Assembly (NCBI GenBank): GCA_041667115.1
Contig: JBAYFO010000016.1
Coordinates: 1-62,075 of the forward strand
Length of the DNA: 62,075 nt
Reading direction: 5' to 3'
Source: UBA1563 sp041667115
GTDB taxonomy: Bacteria; Bacteroidota; Ignavibacteria; Ignavibacteriales; Ignavibacteriaceae
A program made the position numbers and the translations under genes. Shown piece by piece: positions 26,365 to 33,883 of this stretch; position 1 is the stretch's first letter; each line of letters starts with the position of its first letter. The notes beneath the pieces were generated by a model. The model made no database searches. It was not told the origin of the DNA and saw only the letters and a list, made by a program, of their open reading frames with translations.

Positions 26365-27009
26365 TTATAATAAGTGCTTATTCTCAACTGCAAAAAGTAA
26401 GAGTGAGCTGCAGCCGTGCAGCTCGAGTTTGTTGCATATATTCATGCGATGATTCTCTACGGTTCTTATGCTAATAAATAATGTCTCAGCGATTTCTTTG
26501 CTCGTTTTTTTATTAGATATTTGTTTGAGAATATTTTTTTCCATGCAAGTAAGTTTTTCGATATTGTTTTTCTTTACCGAGGTATAGGATGTTCTATTTA
26601 TTAAGTAATCAGAGATGATCGGGCTGATATAATGTTTAGTTTCGGCAACGGTTTTAACACACTCCATTATGTCCTCGCTTGCATTTTCTTTTAGAATATA
26701 ACCCATCACACCAATATCTAGTGCTTTATTAAAAACATCCTCTTCTCTATGCATCGTTAAAAAAATTATTTTGGTTGTGGATTTATTTTCACTTAGCTTT
26801 CTTACAACCTCAAATCCGTTGAGCCCTGGCATGTTAATATCAAGAATAGCAACGTCTGGTCGAGAGGCAAGTATTTGATTGAGTGCTTGTTCTCCATCCG
26901 AAGCGTATGATAAAACATCTAGTGAATTATCCTCTCGTATTACATCGATTAACCCTTTTAGGAAAACAGGATGGTCATCTGCTATGACAAGTTTAATATT
27001 CTTCTTCAT
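26365..27009 (-). CDS. NarL/FixJ-family response regulator
   Basis: A 214-aa regulator. The receiver domain (1 to about 120) has VIADDHPVFLKGL, phospho-acceptor Asp in VAILDINMPGLNG (about residue 57), Thr in IIFLTMH and Lys in GYILKENA. The LuxR-type HTH (about 148-212) has LTCMEKNILKQISNKKTSKE and IAETLFISIRTVENHRMNIC. It overlaps the upstream kinase gene by 17 bp, so the pair is one transcription and translation unit. The partner is the propeller histidine kinase at 26993. It probably regulates genes for secreted proteins or glycan use nearby, but no binding site can be named. Confidence 0.9.
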   Translation of the reverse strand: MKKNIKLVIADDHPVFLKGLIDVIREDNSLDVLSYASDGEQALNQILASRPDVAILDINMPGLNGFEVVRKLSENKSTTKIIFLTMHREEDVFNKALDIGVMGYILKENASEDIMECVKTVAETKHYISPIISDYLINRTSYTSVKKNNIEKLTCMEKNILKQISNKKTSKEIAETLFISIRTVENHRMNICNKLELHGCSSLLLFAVENKHLL

Positions 27010-30000
27010 TATTTAACTCGATGGGTATAGTAATCAATAATGTGGTCCCTTTTTCTTCAATGGAATTTATTTGTAGGCTGCCATTAATTAATCGAACTCG
27101 CTCATGCATTCCTTTTAGCCCAAATCCGGCACTGTTTTTTAAACTATGCTCAACAAATTCTTTACTCATACCTTTCCCATCGTCAGTTAGGTTGATGATA
27201 ACTTGATCTGATTTCTTTGTAACAGTAATATTAACATTTTTTGCAGCAGAGTGTTTAATGATGTTACTTATCCCTTCCTGGATAATTCTAAAAATATGTA
27301 TCTCCGATTCCGGCTTAAAAATACTATCAACGTAATTGATGGAGTGCGAAACATGAATGCCGGTAGTTTCAAATGATTTATTAATAATGGATTGAGCGGT
27401 TTTTGTCAAACCCAATTCATCCAAATGATATGGATGCAAATTGTAGGCAATTTTTCTTACATCATTTATAGATTCGAGTGCAATTTCGGAAATCGATTCC
27501 ATTTGTGTTTTTGCTGAATCAAAGTCGGATTTTTTTAATGCTATTTTTGCCCGATTATTAATGATAAGCAGATTTTGTCCCAGCCCGTCATGAAGCTCGG
27601 ATGCCATTCTTTTTCTCTCGTTTTCCTGCGAATCAATTAATTGTTGAGAAAATCTTTGCTGCGCTATTGTTCCTTTTTTTAGATTACTGACCCGTCTTCG
27701 GTATGCATAACCAGCAATGGAAATGAGGACTCCTATAACCACCATTCTGAACCACCAGGTCATCCAGTATGGGGGAAGAACAACTATAGCAAGTGAAGTA
27801 CCCGTCATATTCCACATACCGTCATTGTTCGACGCGATAACTTTAAATTTATATTTACCGGGATCGAGATTAGTATAATCAACAAATCGTTTACCCTCGG
27901 AATCAATCCAGTTTTTATCAAATCCTTCCATTTTATATTTATACTGATTCTTTTGAGGACTCGTGAAATCGAGAGCAGCAAATTGAAATGAAATGAAATT
28001 TTGGGAATAGGATATTTCTAAAACACCGGAACTTAATATCGGGGCTTCTGCTATTCGTTTGTTCATTAATTTAATTTCCGTAATAACTACATTGGGGATG
28101 TGAGTGTTGTATCTCATGTTATCCGGATGGATCACATTTAATCCGTTTACCCCGCCAAAAAACATTTTTCCTTCTTTGGAAGTGTAATAAGCTCCTTGAT
28201 TAAACTCATTGCTTTGGAGACCATCTTTATTATCATAATTTTTAAACGTAAATTTTTGGGGATCCAATTTAGAAATACCCTTGTTTGTGGAAAGCCATAA
28301 ATAGCCATTTTTATCTCCGGTTATTCCATATATAACATTATTTGGCAGCCCGTTCTTTTCAAAAAAGCGATTAACTTTTCCCGTCATTTTATCAAAACGG
28401 TTAAGCCCTATGTCTGTACCAATCCATAAATAGGAACAGGAGTCTTCAAGAATTGACATAATTGAATTATCACTGAGCGAAGCGGGATCAGATAAATCTT
28501 TTTCATAGACAGTAAAATTATTTTTTGCTTCATTGTACCGGCATAATCCGCCACCGTAAGTTCCAACCCAAATTGTATTATCCGAATCCTCATAAATTGT
28601 TAAAACAGCGTTGTTGCTCAGACTCTTAGGATCGGCAGAATTGTGAGAATAATGTTGAAATGAATTTGTTCTCTTGTCTAAAACATCAATGCCGTTTTTT
28701 GATCCAATCCAAATTTTACCACCCGAATCTTCCATCATTGTCCAAATATAATTATGACTAATGCTATTTGAGTTTAGGGGATCATGAAGGAATCTTTTAA
28801 AGCTGCCGTCTTTTCGCATTAAATTCAAACCGCCACCATACGTAGCAACCCATAAATCACCTTCGATATCTTCTAATATAGTAGAGATGGAATTGCTGCT
28901 GATACTTTGTTGGTTATATTCATCATGCTTAAATATCTTGTACGAGTTATTTTGCCTGTCATATTTAATCAAGCCTTCGCATTCGGTGCCAATCCAGAGC
29001 AACCCTTTCGAATCACTGAATATTGCCCAAATGGAATTATTATTAATTTTAAATTTCTCAACAGGCGATAGGTAAGTAAATTTATTTCTATTAAAAGTTA
29101 TCTTTGCAAGGCCTCTACCACTGGTTCCAAACCAGAGAACACCCGACTTATCTTTAAAAAAACATTTTACCCTGTAAGCATTTTTGGGTCCTATAATATC
29201 CTTCAACTCATTCTTATAGACTACTTTGTTATTTCGAATGTCATGAAGCGACAGGAAATTATTAGAGGCAATCATATATTCATTCCCATAATACCGATAC
29301 ACATTATAAATGGGAACGTTTTGATTTAAAATTTCTTTTGCTGTAACAATTATGTTATTTCCTGTTTCTGCTTCAATAATGAATAACTTACCGGGAAAAG
29401 TGGAAAGGAGTATTCTTCCGTCGGAAGTTTTCATAGTAGACAAAATGATTTTGTTTTGCAGGTAAGTAGGAATTTTTGCACCGACTTCTTTATTATCAAT
29501 TACATCGAAAAAGTATATTCCCCTCTCCGTACCAATTAAATAAATCCGTTCGGTAAATTTCAAAAGACATGTCGTATGGTTTTTCCTCCCTTCTTTATAT
29601 GGTTGGTTCAACATTTCCATTTTTAAACTCTTGGTATTAAACTTAACCAACCCACATCCGTACGTTCCCAAAAGAAGATTTTCTTTATCAATTGGAGATA
29701 TCTTGGTAATTATATTATCGTCATAATTATAGTGTGAAGAATCACTGAAAATCAAATAGCGGGAAAATTTTTTCATCCCTTTATCAAATTTATTTAGTCC
29801 TCCTCCGTAAGTCGCCAACCAGATATTATCTTTTTTATCAACATAAATATCACAGATATTACTATTGGAAATGGACTGGTTATCTGCCGGATCGAATCTA
29901 AAAGCTGTAAAATTATACCCATCAAACATGTTTAATCCTTCCTGAGTTCCGATCCATAAGAACCCCTCATTATCCTGGTTAATGCAATTAACCTGTGATT

Positions 30001-30109
30001 GTGAAAGACCTTCCTCGAGTGAGTAATGATCGAATTTAATATCCGCGGATTGGGCAATTAGAATACTCGAAAGAAAAAGAAACAACAAGTAGCGGTTATA
30101 ATTCAGCAT
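26993..30109 (-). CDS. Two-component-regulator-propeller / Y_Y_Y sensor histidine kinase
   Basis: A 1038-aa membrane kinase. It has a signal peptide (about residues 1-19), then fourteen or so Reg_prop blades (about 30-690; repeats like FLWIGTQEGLNMFDGYNF and DNIWLATYGGGLNKFDKG), a Y_Y_Y domain (about 700-775; FQFAALDFTSPQKNQYKYKM), one transmembrane helix (about 785-803), HisKA_3 dimerisation (SELHDGLGQN with the phospho-His) and HATPase_c (N box through DDGKGM, GFGLKGMHERVRL). In Bacteroidetes the same sensor architecture, fused to AraC regulators, detects oligosaccharides. Here the regulator is a separate NarL-type protein encoded by the overlapping gene downstream. The ligand is unknown. 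Confidence 0.9.
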   Translation of the reverse strand: MLNYNRYLLFLFLSSILIAQSADIKFDHYSLEEGLSQSQVNCINQDNEGFLWIGTQEGLNMFDGYNFTAFRFDPADNQSISNSNICDIYVDKKDNIWLATYGGGLNKFDKGMKKFSRYLIFSDSSHYNYDDNIITKISPIDKENLLLGTYGCGLVKFNTKSLKMEMLNQPYKEGRKNHTTCLLKFTERIYLIGTERGIYFFDVIDNKEVGAKIPTYLQNKIILSTMKTSDGRILLSTFPGKLFIIEAETGNNIIVTAKEILNQNVPIYNVYRYYGNEYMIASNNFLSLHDIRNNKVVYKNELKDIIGPKNAYRVKCFFKDKSGVLWFGTSGRGLAKITFNRNKFTYLSPVEKFKINNNSIWAIFSDSKGLLWIGTECEGLIKYDRQNNSYKIFKHDEYNQQSISSNSISTILEDIEGDLWVATYGGGLNLMRKDGSFKRFLHDPLNSNSISHNYIWTMMEDSGGKIWIGSKNGIDVLDKRTNSFQHYSHNSADPKSLSNNAVLTIYEDSDNTIWVGTYGGGLCRYNEAKNNFTVYEKDLSDPASLSDNSIMSILEDSCSYLWIGTDIGLNRFDKMTGKVNRFFEKNGLPNNVIYGITGDKNGYLWLSTNKGISKLDPQKFTFKNYDNKDGLQSNEFNQGAYYTSKEGKMFFGGVNGLNVIHPDNMRYNTHIPNVVITEIKLMNKRIAEAPILSSGVLEISYSQNFISFQFAALDFTSPQKNQYKYKMEGFDKNWIDSEGKRFVDYTNLDPGKYKFKVIASNNDGMWNMTGTSLAIVVLPPYWMTWWFRMVVIGVLISIAGYAYRRRVSNLKKGTIAQQRFSQQLIDSQENERKRMASELHDGLGQNLLIINNRAKIALKKSDFDSAKTQMESISEIALESINDVRKIAYNLHPYHLDELGLTKTAQSIINKSFETTGIHVSHSINYVDSIFKPESEIHIFRIIQEGISNIIKHSAAKNVNITVTKKSDQVIINLTDDGKGMSKEFVEHSLKNSAGFGLKGMHERVRLINGSLQINSIEEKGTTLLITIPIELNNEEEY

Positions 30110-30231
30110 TGGAGCGGTCAGTCATAAATATTAACTTACATTTATTTTGAAAATTATATGCACTGAAAATTTTATTACTCATAAGATTATCAACTATTGC
30201 AACCGGTTAAGTTACCCTTACTGATCCTTAG

Positions 30232-30271
30232 CGAAAAAAGTACGTAGAGCCTTGCCCTGGCAAGGCTCTAC
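30232..30271 (-). terminator. Terminator hairpin of the GLUG/LamG T9SS gene
   Basis: A 13-bp perfect stem, GTAGAGCCTTGCC (30244-30256) against GGCAAGGCTCTAC (30259-30271), 2-nt loop, followed leftward by a T-run (T6 at about 30235-30240). Its core resembles the hairpin at 33813-33867. Confidence 0.75.
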
Positions 30272-30282
30272 ATCTCGTAATC

Positions 30283-33264
30283 CTATTTTAACACTATCAT
30301 CTTTTTCGTTTGTATAAAACTACCTGCGCATAGTTGGTAGAAATATACTCCGCTGCTAACTGCCGCATTTTTACTACTAAACTCCACCTCGTACGTCCCT
30401 GGTAGTTTTTCTTCATTAACTAAGGTGGCTATTTCATTTCCCAGCACATCAAAAACCTTCAGACTTACAAACTGTATATTGCCTACTGCATACTGAATAC
30501 TTGTCGTCGGATTAAACGGATTTGGATAATTCTGTTTAAGAGTAAATGCAACGGGGGTATTTGATTTTTCATCTTTTATTCCTACCGTATTCTCACTGTA
30601 CAAAGCTGAAATTTCTGGGTCAGTTAATGATCTATCATATATTCTAATATCGTCAATTGATCCCTCAAAGAAACGACTGGTGGGTTCATCTGGCCAGAAA
30701 GCCAAATTATCATAGCCAATTCGCCAATATCCGCTAGTATTTTCTGCTGAAGTTACCGAGGAGTTTAATGAAATAAAACTACCATCAATATATAATGCTA
30801 ATCCTTCATTCGAGATCAGTCCTGCTACATGATGCCATTTCCCATCATTATATAAATTGACAGATTTTAGCACCTGGTAGTTCCCTGTCCAAACTCCAAA
30901 GCAAATATTTCCGGAGTTTGTCAGATAAATGTTTCTATCATGATTGGTGCTGCTTCCGGTTTGACTATCTCCAAATCCAAACAATTTACCACCACTTGTT
31001 GAATTCGTCCTGAACCATAATGAAATACTTAATGGAAATGGGTTTGTTAATTGATTTGCTGAAGAAATGTAATCAGTTTGACCATTGAAGTAATAAGCTT
31101 TATTTGAATTTTCGAAGCGATCCGATGTCAAAGCCGCAGTATAAACAATTCCATGATTACTATTCCCGCTTTCATCGTTTGCGTTACCGTTGAATGGATA
31201 GTAAGCCGTTAAACCGCTTGTGCTTGGCAGACTGTCAACGATTGTAGCTTTATAGAGACCACCACCTAGTGTTCCAGCAAAAAGATTTGTTTGTGTACAG
31301 TAAAGTGTTCGCACATCCTTATTAGTTAAACCCGCATTAAACTCTGACCACTGCATTCCATTATCAGTTGTTTTGAAAACCCCGCCCCCGCCGGTTCCGG
31401 CATACAGTGTTGTGCCGCTCACAGCAAATGTTTCAACAGAAGTATAGGTTATTCCGGTATTTACCAACGACCATGAATTGCCCGAATCAGTTGATTTAAA
31501 GACACCACTCGGCGTTCCTGCAAAGAGATTTGTTCCTACAAACGCAAGTGCGCGTACAAAAAGGTTTGTCAATCCAGTGTTCGCAGCACTCCAATTTGAA
31601 CCCGCATCCGTTGAAAAAAACACACCACCATCGGAAGTTCCGGCATAGAGTATTTGATTATTTTCAATCATAATTCGAATTGTCGATACTGTTGGACTTA
31701 TGCTTAACTGAGTCCAACTACCTGCATTATCCAACGAGCGAAATGCACCGCCTTCTTCTGTGCCAGCATACAATCCTGCTCCTCTTGTTGCAATGGTCCT
31801 AACAAATGTCGAGGTCAATCCTGTGTTTTTAACTGCCCAGGTTTTTGCGCTATCATCAGAGCGGAAAACACCGCCGCTGGTTCCGGCATAAAGGAATCCC
31901 CAACCACCTGTTATACATAAAACACCTGTACTAGTCAAGCCACTATTAGTGTTCACCCAGTTTGAATCACTTCCAGTGCCTTTATATATCCCATTTGCAT
32001 CTGTTCCTATAAAAATGGACTCTCCATTCGAATAGATCCCATAAATATTTTTACCCGATAATCCTACTTTTGTCCATGACCCAGACGAACCAGATAGAGG
32101 AGTTCCATTTGGATTTTGCCAATCTAAATAGGGATACCCGTTATTTATCCCATCTCCCATATTCCATATTGTTCCATCCCAACCGGTGGCAATGAAGGTT
32201 GATGGGGTTTTCATTTCGGTAGTTGTTTTTCCAATTCCACCATTACTAGTTGCTTTACCGGATGTTTGTGTATCCCAAAACGAATTTGAAACTGTCCCCC
32301 CTTGAGAACCAATCAATCCTCCGACCGATGAACTAGTGCTGCCGGTAATTAGACCAACGCTATAAGAATTAGTCACAGTAGTATTGCTTTGCAGGGAACC
32401 GACCAACCCACCTACCGTATAACCACCGGACACACTACTAATACTGTAGCAGTTTGTAATCGAACAATAAGCGGAGTTGTACGATAAGTTTCTCAGTTCT
32501 CCAACTAAACCACCTGCAATAGCACTTGAACCGGACGGAACACTAACAGTACCATTACTATAGCTTGAGTTTGTTGTACAAGCAAAGTTTTCCGCCCCAA
32601 TTAAACCTCCCACAACCGGGTTATTTCCGGTACCGCTTACACTGCATGAACTTGAACAATTTGTTATAGAGCATCCATACTCCCGATAACCGATCAAGCC
32701 CCCAACGCCCGCCCATTGTTGCGGGGAAGTTACAAAACCGGAAGTGGAACAATTTCTAGCGACTGTACCACCTGTTGCATAACCAACCAAGGCACCAACG
32801 CTTGCGCTGCCGTAATCCGTATTTCCAGTTATATCTACATTTATTAACTTTATGTTTGTTAATGTAGCTCCACTTGTATATCCAAATAAACCAATGTGAG
32901 AACCTTCTCCTGTTTTTGTCCTATTAATAAATAGATTTGAGATCGCGAATGATTGCCCATCATAGGAGCCAGCGAAAGCAGGTATATCTCCTATTGGTAA
33001 AAACCCTTTGCCTCCATCCCAAGTTGAAGTTGTTGAAGCATCAATGTTGGCTGTTTGTTTATAAACCTTTCCGGTTGCCCATTCGCTACTGTTCTGCGTA
33101 ATCCAATATAGGTTATTCAGTGTTGCGATCAAGTATGGGTCCCCAGCTGTTCCACTTCCAGATGGCGCAACGACAGTTTGCGCAGTGAGCCTTGGCGCAG
33201 CCAACAACATAAATAGTAACGCGATGAACAATCCGGCGAGGAAAAAGGGATGATTCTTTTTCAT
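30283..33264 (-). CDS. Large secreted T9SS protein: GLUG repeats, BNR-like propeller, LamG-type domain
   Basis: A 993-aa protein if started at 33264 (ATG of MKKNHPFFLAGLFIA, with AAAGGGTG ahead); a longer frame exists upstream but lacks a signal sequence. Order: signal peptide; residues about 30-360 GLUG-type repeats (VGGLVGSLQSNTTVTNSYSV, SVGGLIGSQGGTVSNSFWD); about 380-680 beta-propeller repeats (VYAGT- / LFAGT- / GGVF-x-STDAGSNW); about 690-890 LamG/jelly-roll fold (GLTAYYPFNGNANDESGN, DGKWHHVAGLISNEGLALYI, FEGSIDDIRIYDRSLTDPEI); T9SS sorting domain (NYPNPFNPTTSIQYAV to QTKKMIVLK). This suggests a surface or adhesion protein; the ligand is unknown. The gene is followed by a strong terminator. 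Confidence 0.8.
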   Translation of the reverse strand: MKKNHPFFLAGLFIALLFMLLAAPRLTAQTVVAPSGSGTAGDPYLIATLNNLYWITQNSSEWATGKVYKQTANIDASTTSTWDGGKGFLPIGDIPAFAGSYDGQSFAISNLFINRTKTGEGSHIGLFGYTSGATLTNIKLINVDITGNTDYGSASVGALVGYATGGTVARNCSTSGFVTSPQQWAGVGGLIGYREYGCSITNCSSSCSVSGTGNNPVVGGLIGAENFACTTNSSYSNGTVSVPSGSSAIAGGLVGELRNLSYNSAYCSITNCYSISSVSGGYTVGGLVGSLQSNTTVTNSYSVGLITGSTSSSVGGLIGSQGGTVSNSFWDTQTSGKATSNGGIGKTTTEMKTPSTFIATGWDGTIWNMGDGINNGYPYLDWQNPNGTPLSGSSGSWTKVGLSGKNIYGIYSNGESIFIGTDANGIYKGTGSDSNWVNTNSGLTSTGVLCITGGWGFLYAGTSGGVFRSDDSAKTWAVKNTGLTSTFVRTIATRGAGLYAGTEEGGAFRSLDNAGSWTQLSISPTVSTIRIMIENNQILYAGTSDGGVFFSTDAGSNWSAANTGLTNLFVRALAFVGTNLFAGTPSGVFKSTDSGNSWSLVNTGITYTSVETFAVSGTTLYAGTGGGGVFKTTDNGMQWSEFNAGLTNKDVRTLYCTQTNLFAGTLGGGLYKATIVDSLPSTSGLTAYYPFNGNANDESGNSNHGIVYTAALTSDRFENSNKAYYFNGQTDYISSANQLTNPFPLSISLWFRTNSTSGGKLFGFGDSQTGSSTNHDRNIYLTNSGNICFGVWTGNYQVLKSVNLYNDGKWHHVAGLISNEGLALYIDGSFISLNSSVTSAENTSGYWRIGYDNLAFWPDEPTSRFFEGSIDDIRIYDRSLTDPEISALYSENTVGIKDEKSNTPVAFTLKQNYPNPFNPTTSIQYAVGNIQFVSLKVFDVLGNEIATLVNEEKLPGTYEVEFSSKNAAVSSGVYFYQLCAGSFIQTKKMIVLK

Positions 33265-33438
33265 GGAACACCCTTTTGATTTATTGAAACTATTCCGGGA
33301 TGAGCACATAAGGCACTCCTATGATTAAGTAATATGTAATGATTCCAAATAAATTATTTCATTTACGTTGTTAGTAATTCTATCACACTAATCATTTAGA
33401 AAGAAAAGCTAAATCTCGTTTCAAAAGCCGCAAAATTC

Positions 33439-33690
33439 TTATGGCCCAACAGGGATTACTCGCCCCATCACAGCCTCTTTCAAGCGCCGAAAAGTATCAG
33501 TTAATACAAAATGAGGCTCTGCTGCATATTGAAATTTTATTGCTAAAGTTTTGAGATTAATAACTAGGAAGGAGGGAGCAAATAATTGCTTCCGCTTGTG
33601 TGCTGCTAAAAAGTATTCCGTAGTGAATGTTGCTGAGAAGATTTTAACTTTTTGCGGTACTTTTTTAAATATGCTATAACCTGAAGTCAT
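33439..33690 (-). CDS. Small protein of a repeated ORF family (copy A, 83 aa)
   Basis: This 83-residue frame starts MTSGYSIFKKVPQKVKIFSA and is similar along its length to the frame at 37426-37737 (QKVKIFSxTFxTExFLAAH, then INxKTLAxxxQYxAE). DNA similarity between the copies runs from the region coding for the C-terminus to at least 36 bp upstream of the ATG, through CTTGGGCGAAAC. Copy A ends in RRLKEAVMGRVIPVGP, where copy B has the 21-bp minisatellite. The frame is intact in both copies, but whether a protein is made is unknown. The family is new to me. It lies in the gap between two T9SS genes. Confidence 0.4.
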   Translation of the reverse strand: MTSGYSIFKKVPQKVKIFSATFTTEYFLAAHKRKQLFAPSFLVINLKTLAIKFQYAAEPHFVLTDTFRRLKEAVMGRVIPVGP

Positions 33691-33812
33691 CACACGTTGT
33701 AAATACCCTTAAATCTTGGGCGAAACCTAATTAAATAAAAAATAAGAGTCAAGTTGTGTAGGAAAGAAACTATCGTTTATTATACAGCCGATTTATTCCA
33801 CAAGATATTGTT

Positions 33813-33867
33813 GCTGTAGAGGCTTGCCTCCGGTTTTGTCGGAATAAATGTGGCAAGCCTCTATAGC
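33813..33867. terminator. Long hairpin after the LamG T9SS gene (dispersed palindrome)
   Basis: A 16-bp stem with one mismatch: GCTGTAGAGGCTTGCC (33813-33828) against GGCAAGCCTCTATAGC (33852-33867), with a TCCG / CGGA extension inside the loop. It follows the stop at 33884 by 16 bp on the leftward strand, but there is no T-run, so it may be a REP-like palindrome as much as a terminator. It shares the GTAGAG-x-CTTGCC core with the hairpin at 30244. Confidence 0.55.
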
Positions 33868-33883
33868 AAAAAGAAGTCACTGT

